DNA of 62,054 bases from Cyanobacteria bacterium UBA6984 (GTDB lineage: Bacteria; Cyanobacteriota; Vampirovibrionia; Gastranaerophilales; Gastranaerophilaceae): contig DJYG01000013.1 of NCBI GenBank assembly GCA_002450015.1, positions 1-62,054 on the forward strand. Reading direction: 5' to 3'. The translations under genes and the position numbers were made by a program. The number at the start of each line of letters is the position of its first letter. Position 1 is the first letter of the stretch. The notes beneath the pieces were generated by a model, which ran no database searches, was not told the DNA's origin, and saw only the letters and a list, made by a program, of their open reading frames with translations. This document shows, in pieces, positions 9,000 to 18,397 of this stretch.

Positions 9000-10187
9000 A
9001 TGTCAAATTTTTGTAAATATAATAATAAACTTTTACCGCTTTCGTTACTTAACTTTGCATCATTTTTTCAATATCAACGCTTTATAATGCCTATTTCTTT
9101 TTTATTTTATTTACAAAATGGGTTGAGCTTTTCGGATTTTATATTATTTCAGAGTATTTTTAATGCAGTATGTCTTTTAACAAAAATTCCTATGGGATAT
9201 ATAGGTGATATTTTTTCAAAAAAATATATTTTAATAATATCGTATTTGCTATTTTTATTAAGAGTTATTTTATGGATATTTTTTAGCGGATTTTGGATTG
9301 TTCTTATCGGCGAAGTTTTATATGGTTTATTTAAAGCATTATATAGGGGAAATATTGATTCATACATTTATGAATATTTAAAATCAATAAATATAGATAA
9401 AAGTATGATTTCAAACTATGGTAATTTAACGTTTTGGACTTCTTTGGGTTCTGCGGTAAGTTGTGTTGCTTGTGTATTGCTGTATAAGTTTTTCAACTTT
9501 AAAATAATTCTTGTAATAGAACTTGTTTTTCAAATTATATCAATAATAATGTTATTATTTATTCCAAATATAAAATCAGAAAAGACTAATAATATAGGCG
9601 TCATTCAAAGTATAAAAACCCTTATAAATGATAAAAAAGTTAATTTTTACGTATATTATTCAGCAATGTTAAACGGCTTAACCAGTGTTTTTGTTTGGAA
9701 TTTTCAACCATTATTAAAAATGAGTTCTGCACCTGTTGCTTTCTACGGAATAATAAATTTTATAAATCAATTATTACGTGGTATTGGTGGAGCTTATGCC
9801 AAAAAAATCAGCTTAATTTTAAAAAATAAAACATTGGTAAATTTAGAATATAGCGTTGTTATATTTTCATTTTTAGTGCTTTTATACGCAATATACCTAA
9901 AAAATGTTTGGTTTACGGTTTTAAGTCTTGTTGTAATTAGTATAGGAATATTATTATTTGTAATATTCAATATTTATTCTATTTCGAAAATACATGAAAA
10001 TATTCAAAACAAATATAGAGCAACTTTAGCATCAACAAATACCTTTTTTAGTGATTTTGCATCGTTTTTTTTGCTACTAATGTTTAAGATAAGTTATGAT
10101 TATATTGGTCTGATAAAAACTTTATTAATATTTTTAGTAGTCTTTATTTTCTTGCTCCGCCCGAACAAATTCAACAAAACGGTGTAA
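9000..10187 (+). CDS. Major facilitator superfamily transporter
   Basis: The 395-residue, very hydrophobic protein has about twelve predicted membrane helices. The loop after helix 2 carries a motif A-like sequence (PMGYIGDIFSKKYILI), the MFS hallmark. A good ribosome site (AAAGGAGAG) precedes ATG 9000. It diverges from the GT8 gene and converges on the epimerase gene, overlapping its 3' end by 54 bp. The substrate is unknown; the neighbourhood suggests a sugar or a glycan precursor. The lack of charged helix residues seen in antiporters keeps the call general. Confidence 0.8.
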   Translation: MSNFCKYNNKLLPLSLLNFASFFQYQRFIMPISFLFYLQNGLSFSDFILFQSIFNAVCLLTKIPMGYIGDIFSKKYILIISYLLFLLRVILWIFFSGFWIVLIGEVLYGLFKALYRGNIDSYIYEYLKSINIDKSMISNYGNLTFWTSLGSAVSCVACVLLYKFFNFKIILVIELVFQIISIIMLLFIPNIKSEKTNNIGVIQSIKTLINDKKVNFYVYYSAMLNGLTSVFVWNFQPLLKMSSAPVAFYGIINFINQLLRGIGGAYAKKISLILKNKTLVNLEYSVVIFSFLVLLYAIYLKNVWFTVLSLVVISIGILLFVIFNIYSISKIHENIQNKYRATLASTNTFFSDFASFFLLLMFKISYDYIGLIKTLLIFLVVFIFLLRPNKFNKTV

Positions 10188-11099
10188 TCCATCATCAAAA
10201 CTGACTTTAGGTTTCCACATTAAAAGCCTTTCAGCTTTTTTTATATCAGATTGTGTTCTAAATACATCACCTTGCTGCATTACATCATATTTTATCTTAG
10301 CTTTTTTATTTAATTCTTTTTCAATTTTCAAAACCATATCTTTTAATAAAATCGTATTTCCTGCACCAACATTTATAATATCATATTTAGTTTTTAGGTT
10401 TGTTGCCGCAATTATTCCATTAACGGTATCATCAATATAAGTGTAATCTCTTGATGTATAACCATCACCAAATATTGTTATTTCTTCATCTTTTAAAATT
10501 TTATCTATAAATTTTCTAATTGCTAAATCAGGACGTTGATGCGGACCATATACAGTAAAAAATCTTAGTGCAACCGCATTAATATTAAATTTGTCAGTAT
10601 ATTCTTTTATAATTTTTTCACACTCTAATTTTGTTTCTGCATAAGGAGAAATTGGCTTTAAATTTTGAATATTTTCACTTAAAAATTCGAATTTCGCATT
10701 ACCATATACGGAAGATGAGGAAGCAAAAACTAAATCAGATACATTATTTTTATGCATTGCCTCAAGAAGATTTTTTGTTCCATTTATATTCACATCTTGA
10801 AACACTTCAGGATTTTTAATAGATTCTCTAACACCGGCCTTAGCCGCCAAATGTATAACTTTATCTATATTATAATGCTTAAATAAATACTCAAAATTTT
10901 CGATATTTCTTATGTCATATTCGTAAAGTTTGAATTTTTTACAATCTTTAAATTCGGCAATATTTTTTTCCTTGATTTTTCTTGGATAAAAATCATCAAA
11001 GTTATCAATACCTATTACAAAATTATCTCTTTGTTCAATTAATTTTAACGTTAAATTTGAACCTATAAATCCGGCACAACCGGTTACTAATATATTCAT
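10134..11099 (-). CDS. NAD-dependent sugar-nucleotide epimerase/dehydratase (UDP-glucuronate 4-epimerase-like)
   Basis: This is an extended SDR of 321 residues. It has the Rossmann motif TGCAGFIGSNL at the N-terminus, AAKAGVRESIKNP, the catalytic SSSVYG and YAETKLECE (YxxxK), and FFTVYGPHQRPD. The AGVRES and PHQRPD blocks are characteristic of UDP-glucuronate 4-epimerases (CapI-type), which make UDP-galacturonate. That would fit a nearby enzyme acting on uronic acids. No Shine-Dalgarno sequence is present; TTGATT-17-TAGAAT-6-ATG predicts a leaderless message. The end overlaps the MFS gene on the other strand by 54 bp. Confidence 0.8.
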   Translation of the reverse strand: MNILVTGCAGFIGSNLTLKLIEQRDNFVIGIDNFDDFYPRKIKEKNIAEFKDCKKFKLYEYDIRNIENFEYLFKHYNIDKVIHLAAKAGVRESIKNPEVFQDVNINGTKNLLEAMHKNNVSDLVFASSSSVYGNAKFEFLSENIQNLKPISPYAETKLECEKIIKEYTDKFNINAVALRFFTVYGPHQRPDLAIRKFIDKILKDEEITIFGDGYTSRDYTYIDDTVNGIIAATNLKTKYDIINVGAGNTILLKDMVLKIEKELNKKAKIKYDVMQQGDVFRTQSDIKKAERLLMWKPKVSFDDGLHRFVEFVRAEQENKDY

Positions 11100-11105
11100 T
11101 TTAAT

Positions 11106-11134
11106 ATTCTAAAATAAAATGCAGATAAAATCAA
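11106..11134 (-). promoter_or_regulatory. Predicted leaderless promoter of the epimerase gene
   Basis: On the minus strand TTGATT (11134-11129) is followed by a 17-bp spacer, TAGAAT (11111-11106), 6 nt and then ATG 11099. Transcription would begin at the start codon. No ribosome binding site precedes the gene. Confidence 0.65.
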
Positions 11135-11223
11135 TTTATTAAATCATTTAAATCAAGAACAAAAAACAAGATAAATTGTTTTAATACGCAAATAAAATTT
11201 ATATTTTTTAAAACTAATTTAAA

Positions 11224-13212
11224 CTAAATATCAACCATTTCTCTGAGTTTTTTAAGTTGATCTCGAATTTCAGCTGCTCGTTCAAAATCTAAAACTTTTG
11301 CAGCTTTATGCATATCTTTTTCTAATTTTGTTATTAATTTTGGCAAGTCCTTTTTATCTATACCTAAATCAACCATTTCTTCTGCAACTATATCCTCTAA
11401 ATTTCGATAGCTTGCAACAAGAGATAAAAGATTATTTTCAATAGGCTTTTTAATAGTTTTTGGAATAATTCCATATTTTTTATTGTGTTCAAGCTGCAAC
11501 TCTCTACGTCTTTCAGTTTCTTTTATTGCTTTTTCCATAGATTCTGTCATGTTATCAGCATACATAATCACTTCTCCGCATGAATTCCTTGCAGCACGCC
11601 CTATTGTTTGAATTAAACTTGTTTCAGAACGCAAAAAGCCCTCTTTATCAGCGTCCATTATAGCAACAAGAGAAACTTCAGGTATATCCAGACCTTCTCT
11701 CAATAAATTTACACCAATAAGAACATCATATTCACCAAGACGTAAATCACGCAATATTTCAATACGTTCCAATGACTGAATTTCACTGTGTAAATATCTT
11801 ACTCTTATTCCTTCTTGCAAAAAGTAATCACATAAATCTTCTGCCATGCGTTTTGTAAGAGTGGTAATAAGAACACGCTCATCTTTCTTTGCTCTTTTCT
11901 CAATTTCTGATTTTAAATCAGGTATTTGAGAATCTATTGGTCTGACATATATTTTTGGATCAACAAGTCCTGTCGGACGAATAATTTGTTCTACATATTG
12001 TTCAGAGGTTTTAAGCTCAAAATCAGCAGGTGTTGCCGAAATATATATTTTTTGACCAACTTTATTAAAAAATTCCTCATTTTTCAATGGACGATTATCT
12101 TTTGCACAAGGCAATCTAAACCCGTATTCTATCAAAGTATCTTTTCTTGCCGCATCCCCATGTGACATACCTTTTATTTGCGGAAGAGTTACATGAGATT
12201 CGTCAATTACTGTTAAAAAGTCACCTCTAAAATAATCCAAAAGTGTTGCAGGAGCAGAACCGACAGGACGTCGTTCTATTATTCTTGAATAATTTTCTAT
12301 ACCTGAACAATAGCCCATTTCTTTAATCATTTCTATATCATATTTTACACGCTGCTCCAATCGTTGTGCTTCTATTAATTTATTTTGACTTTTTAATTCT
12401 ACAAGTCTTGATTTCAGTTCTTGTCTTATTAAATCAATAGTTTCCTCAACATTCTCATCATAAGCTAGATAATGCACAGCCGGATAAATCACTGTTTTTT
12501 CCACAACTTCAAGAACTTCTCCAGTTGTTGCATCAATTCTTACCAGTTTTTCTATCTCATCTCCAAAGAAGTAAATTCTTGTAATAATTTTTTCATAAGA
12601 CGGTATAATCTCAACAATATCTCCTCTTACTCTGAAATTTGCACGTTCTAAGACTAAATCATTTCTCGTATATTGAACACTTACAAGATGTTTAAGTAAA
12701 TCTTCACGGGAAATTTCCATACCGACAGAAAGTTCTATTGCTCCTTTAAAATAATTTTCAGGTAAACCCAAACCATAAATACAACTTACGGAAGCAACAA
12801 CAATAACATCATTTCGTTCGTATAAACTTCTTGTAGTATTGTGTCTTAATCGGTCAATTTCTTCATTAATACTTGCTGACTTTTCTATATATGTATCTGT
12901 TCTGGGAATATACGCTTCCGGTTGATAATAATCATAATAAGAAATAAAATATTCAACGGCATTTTCGGGAAAAAGTTCTTTAAATTCATTATAAAGCTGA
13001 GCAGCTAATGTTTTATTATGCGCAATAATGAGTGTTGGTTTTTGAATTTTTTCAATAACATTTGCAATAGTAAATGTTTTACCTGAACCGGTAATTCCAA
13101 GTAATGTTTGAGCATCAAAACCCAAATTAACACCATTAACCAATTGCTCAATAGCTTTCGGCTGATCACCTGAAGGTGAATATTTAGATACAAGTTTAAA
13201 TTTACGTTCCAT
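11224..13212 (-). CDS. uvrB: Excinuclease ABC subunit UvrB
   Basis: This is the helicase-like damage-verification subunit of nucleotide excision repair, 662 residues as usual for the family. It has Walker A GITGSGKT near residue 40, the beta-hairpin region (ISYYDYYQPEAYIP), DESHVTLPQI, GVNLLREGLDIPEVSLVAI, QTIGRAARN and a C-terminal UVR domain (MHKAAKVLDFERAAEIRDQL) that binds UvrC. There is no Shine-Dalgarno sequence; TAATAT sits 6 nt before ATG, so it may be leaderless, though the -35 is weak. uvrA and uvrC are not in the window. Confidence 0.97.
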   Translation of the reverse strand: MERKFKLVSKYSPSGDQPKAIEQLVNGVNLGFDAQTLLGITGSGKTFTIANVIEKIQKPTLIIAHNKTLAAQLYNEFKELFPENAVEYFISYYDYYQPEAYIPRTDTYIEKSASINEEIDRLRHNTTRSLYERNDVIVVASVSCIYGLGLPENYFKGAIELSVGMEISREDLLKHLVSVQYTRNDLVLERANFRVRGDIVEIIPSYEKIITRIYFFGDEIEKLVRIDATTGEVLEVVEKTVIYPAVHYLAYDENVEETIDLIRQELKSRLVELKSQNKLIEAQRLEQRVKYDIEMIKEMGYCSGIENYSRIIERRPVGSAPATLLDYFRGDFLTVIDESHVTLPQIKGMSHGDAARKDTLIEYGFRLPCAKDNRPLKNEEFFNKVGQKIYISATPADFELKTSEQYVEQIIRPTGLVDPKIYVRPIDSQIPDLKSEIEKRAKKDERVLITTLTKRMAEDLCDYFLQEGIRVRYLHSEIQSLERIEILRDLRLGEYDVLIGVNLLREGLDIPEVSLVAIMDADKEGFLRSETSLIQTIGRAARNSCGEVIMYADNMTESMEKAIKETERRRELQLEHNKKYGIIPKTIKKPIENNLLSLVASYRNLEDIVAEEMVDLGIDKKDLPKLITKLEKDMHKAAKVLDFERAAEIRDQLKKLREMVDI

Positions 13213-13243
13213 AATTATATATTAATGCAATAATTTTTTATAT

Positions 13244-13999
13244 CTAATTAAATTTTTCAAATTCGGCCTGAACTAAACAGAGTTCTTCTTCTGTTTCCTT
13301 ATTTTTAACAGATATTCTTGCTAAATTTTCATCAAGCTGCACTTCTGATAAAACTACATTACCATATTGAATTTCTTTTTTGTAAAGCATATCAATGACT
13401 TTTGGTTTATATTCATCTCTGAATGTTTTAGGTAAAGCCTCAAATGCCCAAACTATATAATGCATATTATTAACATGTTTATTAACATCAATGTCATCAT
13501 ATCTGACTTTAAATTCTTCCTTATAATCAACCCTTTCAGGTGCATGAACTTTTATAAAGCTCAAATCATCTTCTCTTTTTTCAACTTTATCAAATTTATC
13601 AGGAAAAATTTCATTTGGTGCAGACATAGATTTGTCCTTGAAATTTACAAGCGCCCAATAGCTAATCACTCTGCCAATTAAATCCCCGTCTTTTTCATAT
13701 ATGTCAAAATCACGATGCGCAAATAATTTATTATAACCTCTTGCTTCTGTTTTTATGAGTAAATTTTCAATATTTTGCGGGTAATTTTTAAATTCCATAT
13801 GATACTTTAACAGAAACCATCCTAAATTTTTCGGATAAACTTCATTATATCCAAATCCGCCCCTATCAGCCGCAACGGTTGCAACATCCTGTAAAAAGTT
13901 AAGAAATGACGAGGGCTTTAGCATTTTATGGTAGTCCATCTCACTATATCTTACAAATACTTCTTTACTATAATAATATGGTGATTTTTCATTTATCAT
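13244..13999 (-). CDS. Acyl-ACP thioesterase (FatA/FatB-like)
   Basis: The 251-residue protein has two hot-dog halves. The first opens with VFVRYSEMDYHKMLKPSS. The second contains KVRYDDIDVNKHVNNMHYIV and then WAFEALP; the DxNxHVNN motif with the downstream conserved residues is the signature of acyl-ACP thioesterases, which release free fatty acids from ACP. It is the last gene of a three-gene run after the formyltransferase and endonuclease IV-like genes; its start overlaps the preceding stop as ATGA, which also shows TGA is read as stop. The chain-length preference is not visible. Confidence 0.85.
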   Translation of the reverse strand: MINEKSPYYYSKEVFVRYSEMDYHKMLKPSSFLNFLQDVATVAADRGGFGYNEVYPKNLGWFLLKYHMEFKNYPQNIENLLIKTEARGYNKLFAHRDFDIYEKDGDLIGRVISYWALVNFKDKSMSAPNEIFPDKFDKVEKREDDLSFIKVHAPERVDYKEEFKVRYDDIDVNKHVNNMHYIVWAFEALPKTFRDEYKPKVIDMLYKKEIQYGNVVLSEVQLDENLARISVKNKETEEELCLVQAEFEKFN

Positions 14000-14823
14000 A
14001 ATGACTTATAATACTCCTTTATCAACTTACAATCATCTTCTATATTTGGGCTTTCGCAAACAACAACACCTTTTACATCAAACTTTTTCATAGCCCTGAG
14101 TAAATCTTGATAATTCATATCAGAGTCTTGTAATGGCAAGTGATTTTTTTCTCCTTTATCAGAGTATGCAATTCCTGCAAGGTGTGCATGGAAATTACTT
14201 AGTGCAATATCACCCAATTCTGTACCTATTTTATCCAAAATATTACAAAAATCTTCATAAGTATTAAAACCACCACCACTTCTTGCATGTACGTGAGAAA
14301 AATCTACACAAGGAAGAACTTGTTTAAATTCTTTTGATAAATTTACTATCTCCTCAACTGTACCCCATTGAGTGCCTTTACCTGTTGTTTCAGGTCTAAT
14401 CCAAATTTTGTTGTTATCTTTCTCTAAAACTTCTATAATTTTTGAGGTTTGTTCAACGACTCTTTTAAACACAATATCCTTATCATTGCCCAAATAAAAT
14501 GCTGCGTGATAAGTTATACTATATCCGCCAAATTCATTTGCAACAGTAGCAGTATCAACTATTCTAGTAATACTTGCGTCAATTTTTTCCTGTTCTCTTG
14601 CATTTAAATTTATATAGTATGGACCATGAGCTGTAAAAGTTAATTTATCAGAAGCATTTTTTACAAGTTTGCGAGAATTTTCACTCATTCTTACCCCTTG
14701 TACAAACTCGACTTCTATACCATCCAAATCCATTTCTTGCAATACATTAAAAGCATCAGAATAGCCCTTCTTTTTATCTGTACGCAATGGCATACCTGCT
14801 GTTAAAAACTTTAGTTCCTCCAT
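13996..14823 (-). CDS. Endonuclease IV-like TIM-barrel protein
   Basis: The 275-residue protein is an AP-endonuclease-2 type TIM barrel. Candidate metal ligands of the endonuclease IV set are all present in order: His in FTAHGPYYINL, His in TYHAAFY, Glu in IRPETTGKG, Asp and His in CVDFSHVHARSG, His in NFHAHLAG and Glu in VVCESPN. Such enzymes cut DNA 5' to abasic sites. The gene overlaps fmt upstream (TAATG) and the thioesterase downstream (ATGA). A sugar isomerase of the same fold is a less likely alternative. Confidence 0.8.
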   Translation of the reverse strand: MEELKFLTAGMPLRTDKKKGYSDAFNVLQEMDLDGIEVEFVQGVRMSENSRKLVKNASDKLTFTAHGPYYINLNAREQEKIDASITRIVDTATVANEFGGYSITYHAAFYLGNDKDIVFKRVVEQTSKIIEVLEKDNNKIWIRPETTGKGTQWGTVEEIVNLSKEFKQVLPCVDFSHVHARSGGGFNTYEDFCNILDKIGTELGDIALSNFHAHLAGIAYSDKGEKNHLPLQDSDMNYQDLLRAMKKFDVKGVVVCESPNIEDDCKLIKEYYKSL

Positions 14824-15761
14824 TATCCAAACACCTCACCAACTTTTGGAGCTAGAATTTTTATAAAATCCTGCGCATTACCAACAAAAAAGCTACCAAA
14901 CTGTATTGCGCTTGGACAAATAAAACCTTTTCCCGTTGCAATATAAAATTTATCAGATTCTACTCTTGTTATTGTTCCGGGTTTATATTTTGAAGAATCT
15001 TTATCAATTTTATTTGCCATAAATATTTTAATCATATTCCCGCGAAATAAAGTTGATGCTATTAAAAAAGGATTAAGACCTCTTATAAATCTATCAATTT
15101 CTTCTGCTGATTTTGAATAATCTATAAATAAATCTTCGTCTTTTATACTTTGCCCAACAACAAAATCTCCTTCCGGTTGTTTATATCTTGGCAATTTATC
15201 ATTTTTTTCAAAATCGTTTAATACAGAAACCAACATCTGCATACCCAACAAATTTAATCTGTTAAACAGTGTCCCCATTGTTTCTAATGGGGAAATAGCA
15301 ACTTTTTTTTGCGTTATAATATCGCCTGTATCAAACCCTTCATCCATAAAATGAAGTGTAACACCTGTTTCCTTTTCACCGTTCATTATAACGGTGGAAT
15401 ATGGATTACCGCCTCTATATTTTGGCAATAAAGAAGGATGAATATTTATAAATCCTATTTTGGGAATATCTAAAAGAACTTTTGGTATTTTATAGTTAAA
15501 AGAAGCAACGACAGCCGCATCCAGATTTAAAGACTTTAAGTAATCCAAAAACTTTTCATCTTTCAAATTATCCCACTCAATAAAATTCATCTTTCTGGAT
15601 AGTGCAAATTGTTTAAAACTTTCATAAGTATTATGCGATTTTTTAGGGCCAAGAACACCGACTATATTGACACCTGCTGCAAGCAAACCATCAAGACACA
15701 CATAAGCCATATCAGGAATACCAACAAATAAAATTTTCTTTGTTAATTTAAATTCATCCAT
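14823..15761 (-). CDS. fmt: Methionyl-tRNA formyltransferase (formyltransferase family)
   Basis: The 312-residue protein has an N-terminal formyl-transfer domain with the catalytic Asn-His-Asp set in FINIHPSLLPKYRGGNP and DEGFDTGDII, and a C-terminal domain of the length expected for Fmt. It would formylate initiator Met-tRNA using 10-formyl-THF. The opening KILFVGIPDMAYVCLDGLL is close to Fmt, but the C-terminal part lacks the usual FIRAFNPWP motif, having FIRGLNPFL instead, so a related sugar-nucleotide formyltransferase cannot be excluded. The metK terminator lies just upstream, so it probably has its own promoter. Confidence 0.65.
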   Translation of the reverse strand: MDEFKLTKKILFVGIPDMAYVCLDGLLAAGVNIVGVLGPKKSHNTYESFKQFALSRKMNFIEWDNLKDEKFLDYLKSLNLDAAVVASFNYKIPKVLLDIPKIGFINIHPSLLPKYRGGNPYSTVIMNGEKETGVTLHFMDEGFDTGDIITQKKVAISPLETMGTLFNRLNLLGMQMLVSVLNDFEKNDKLPRYKQPEGDFVVGQSIKDEDLFIDYSKSAEEIDRFIRGLNPFLIASTLFRGNMIKIFMANKIDKDSSKYKPGTITRVESDKFYIATGKGFICPSAIQFGSFFVGNAQDFIKILAPKVGEVFG

Positions 15762-15773
15762 AATTTAACCTGC

Positions 15774-15798
15774 AAAAAGGGGGCTCTCTACCCCCTTT
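15774..15798 (-). terminator. Intrinsic terminator of metK
   Basis: On the minus strand AAAGGGGG, a 7-nt loop, CCCCCTTT and further T residues (A run 15774-15778 on +) form a strong terminator 10 bp after the metK stop and just before the formyltransferase gene. Confidence 0.8.
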
Positions 15799-15808
15799 AG
15801 AAATATAT

Positions 15809-17080
15809 TTAAACCAAAGCAGCGTATGACTCTGCTTGAGTTTTCAAAGTTTCAGCCTTATCCGTTTCTTCCCATGGCACTTCTAAATCGGTTCTGCCCA
15901 TGTGACCGTATGCCGCAAGTTTTTGATAGAATTTTCCACCATTTTTTAATGGTAAATTTCTTAAATCAAATTTATTAATAATACCGACAGGTCTTAAATC
16001 GAAATTTTTATTTACCAAATCTGACAAATCTTCATCAGAGATTTTGCCTGTGCCAAAAGTATCTACAAGAACCGAAATTGGCTCTGCAACACCGATAGCG
16101 TATGCAAGTTCAATTTCACATTTTTCAGCTAAACCTGCTTTTACGATATTTTTAGCAACATATCTTGCTGCATAAGCGGCTGAACGGTCAACTTTCGTAG
16201 GATCTTTGCCTGAAAATGCGCCACCGCCGTGACGAGAATATCCGCCATAGGTATCAACAATAATCTTTCTGCCTGTCAATCCTGCATCACCTTGAGGTCC
16301 GCCAATAACAAATCTGCCGGACGGATTAACCAATATAATTGTATCTTTATCAGGTTTAATTGATTCATTTTTAAATACGAAATCTATAACGTGCTCTTTA
16401 ATATCTTTTTCTATAATATTTTGAACTTTTTGATTATCACTCTCCGTTCCGATTACAGGATCATGCTGAGTTGATATTAATATCGTATGTATTCTTGAAG
16501 GTTTTCCATCAACATATTCAACTGTAACCTGCGATTTACCATCAGGTCTTAAGTAATCAACGATTCCTTTTTTTCTTACTCTGGACAATCTATATGACAA
16601 TTTATGAGCCAAACTTATAGGCAAAGGCATCAATTCAGGAGTTTCATTACAAGCGTATCCAAACATTATACCTTGATCACCTGCACCAATATCTTCAGTT
16701 TCTGCACTTGATAAATCAGCATTATTATCTCTTGCTTCAAGAGCTTTGTTTACACCACTTGCAATATCTGATGATTGTTCATCAATACTTGTCAATACAG
16801 CACAAGTTTTGTAGTCAAAACCGCCACCGTTTTCACCTATGTAACCAATGTTTTTTATCGTATTTCTTACAACTTGAGGAATATCAACATAACAATCAGA
16901 AGTTATTTCACCGCAAACTAGTGCCATACCTGTTGTTACTGTTGTTTCAGCTGCTACACGTGATTTATTATCTTTTGTTAAAAATTCGTCTAAAATTGCA
17001 TCAGAAATTTGGTCGCAAACTTTATCCGGATGACCTTCTGTTACAGATTCAGACGTAAATAAAAAGTTTTTAGATGCCAT
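15809..17080 (-). CDS. metK: S-adenosylmethionine synthase
   Basis: MetK makes SAM from methionine and ATP. The 423-residue protein starts MASKNFLFTSESVTEGHPDK and has GAGDQGIMFGYACNE and GGGAFSGKDPTKVDRSAAY, the two family signatures. I start at ATG 17080, which has AAGGAG 6 nt upstream, not at the in-frame ATG 17140. It is somewhat longer than the common 384-400 residues because of inserts in the central domain. I see no SAM riboswitch upstream. It diverges from the four-winged-helix regulator at 17264. Confidence 0.96.
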   Translation of the reverse strand: MASKNFLFTSESVTEGHPDKVCDQISDAILDEFLTKDNKSRVAAETTVTTGMALVCGEITSDCYVDIPQVVRNTIKNIGYIGENGGGFDYKTCAVLTSIDEQSSDIASGVNKALEARDNNADLSSAETEDIGAGDQGIMFGYACNETPELMPLPISLAHKLSYRLSRVRKKGIVDYLRPDGKSQVTVEYVDGKPSRIHTILISTQHDPVIGTESDNQKVQNIIEKDIKEHVIDFVFKNESIKPDKDTIILVNPSGRFVIGGPQGDAGLTGRKIIVDTYGGYSRHGGGAFSGKDPTKVDRSAAYAARYVAKNIVKAGLAEKCEIELAYAIGVAEPISVLVDTFGTGKISDEDLSDLVNKNFDLRPVGIINKFDLRNLPLKNGGKFYQKLAAYGHMGRTDLEVPWEETDKAETLKTQAESYAALV

Positions 17081-17228
17081 CGCATTCTCCTTAATTTTTA
17101 TGTACTCATCGGTAAGTTTTTTATTTCCAACCCGATACACCTTTATTCAAAAACATACTATATCAAACACATACAAAAATCAAATTGAAGATGTTTAATT
17201 ATACAAATTAATAAAAATACAAAATTCA

Positions 17229-17257
17229 TTGAATACAGCCATACAATAATATATAAT
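17229..17257 (+). promoter_or_regulatory. Near-consensus leaderless promoter of the tandem winged-helix gene
   Basis: TTGAAT (17229-17234), a 17-bp spacer, TATAAT (17252-17257), then GAAACC and ATG at 17264. The predicted start is the A of the ATG. No Shine-Dalgarno sequence is present. This is the clearest example in the window. Confidence 0.75.
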
Positions 17258-17263
17258 GAAACC

Positions 17264-18397
17264 ATGAATACTTTTGTACAACCTGATAAAAATAATTTAA
17301 AACATATACCTATAAGCGAATTTGCAGAGTTTATAATTGGCTTTGATTTTTATGGTTCTAAAACAGAATACTTGACTAAAAACATTGAGAAATGGATAAA
17401 GGATAATTTTGGTAAAACCATAGCACCGAATGACTTAATGCCTAATAAAAAGTTAATGTCTGACTTACTTGATGTTAGTATTGGTACTGTTCAAAATGTA
17501 TATAGAAAACTTGAAAATAAAGGTCTGCTTTATTCTAAACAGAGCATAGGCACGTTAATTGCTGATATTAAAAATAAAAAATTAAAGGTAAGAAAATCTA
17601 CATCAAAGCGCGAACTTGCAATTGAACTGATTAAGGCTTTCATTCTAAAAAATAATCTTGAAAAAGGGCAGCCTTTACCATCTATAAGAAATCTTTCAAA
17701 ATACATAAATATTCCGGTAAGCACAACTGATAGCGCACTGGAAAATCTTGTTACTTTGGGTATTGTCAAGAAAACTACATTAAGAGATAGTTGTTGGATT
17801 GTCAAAAATAATAAATTCACGGTAAATTTAGAAGATAATCAAAACTTAGTATATAATGTTTCACTGGATTTAAAACACTATATATTAAAAAAAATGAAAA
17901 TTGGTGATAAATTTTTGACACACTCAGAACTTGCAAAAAAGTTCAAGGTAAGTGTAAAAACAATTCACAGCGCAATTGAAATATTGATTGAAGAAGGTAT
18001 TTTGCTACCAAAAAGAGGACGGTACGGAACTTGTGTTGTAAAAATGCCGATTACGTCAAATATTCAGCCTTCTGTCGAAAGTTCTATATTTGCCAAAGCT
18101 CAATTTACAGCAAGGTATCATTATAATAGAATTCAGGATTTAATAAAAAATATGATAATCCAAAAATATCCTGTAAATTCAAAACTTCCTTCTATTATGG
18201 AAATGGCTAACTTGATTGACGTAAATCCAAATACTATAAGAAAAGCTTATTCCAATTTAGCCAATGAAGGTTATTTAAAATTTTCAAGAGGCAGATACGG
18301 AGGAACTTATGTTAATGAAGTTCCTAAATTGATAGATGATAAACCATTTGAATGGGTTGCAGTAAACCCGCAATATGCAAATTTTACAGAAAATTAA
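17264..18397 (+). CDS. Regulator built of four tandem GntR-type winged helices
   Basis: The 377-residue protein appears to be four successive GntR-like DNA-binding domains with no effector-binding or aminotransferase domain. Winged helix 1 is about residues 36-101 (LLDVSIGTVQNVYRKLENKG), 2 about 115-182 (KYINIPVSTTDSALENLVTL), 3 about 199-260 (KKFKVSVKTIHSAIEILIEE) and 4 about 284-351 (NLIDVNPNTIRKAYSNLANE). Units 3 and 4 share a wing, RGRYGTCVV and RGRYGGTYV. The usual GntR arrangement is one such domain plus a ligand domain. It diverges from metK and converges with trmD, overlapping it by 4 bp. Its target is unknown; autoregulation or metK control would be natural guesses. Confidence 0.75.
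   Translation: MNTFVQPDKNNLKHIPISEFAEFIIGFDFYGSKTEYLTKNIEKWIKDNFGKTIAPNDLMPNKKLMSDLLDVSIGTVQNVYRKLENKGLLYSKQSIGTLIADIKNKKLKVRKSTSKRELAIELIKAFILKNNLEKGQPLPSIRNLSKYINIPVSTTDSALENLVTLGIVKKTTLRDSCWIVKNNKFTVNLEDNQNLVYNVSLDLKHYILKKMKIGDKFLTHSELAKKFKVSVKTIHSAIEILIEEGILLPKRGRYGTCVVKMPITSNIQPSVESSIFAKAQFTARYHYNRIQDLIKNMIIQKYPVNSKLPSIMEMANLIDVNPNTIRKAYSNLANEGYLKFSRGRYGGTYVNEVPKLIDDKPFEWVAVNPQYANFTEN

Noticed and set aside
11100..11223. Possible regulatory RNA between epimerase and uvrB
   Set aside because: Only AT-rich sequence with the epimerase promoter; no stable structure is evident.
17081..17263. Possible SAM riboswitch before metK
   Set aside because: The short leader shows a normal ribosome site and no multi-stem structure that I can see.
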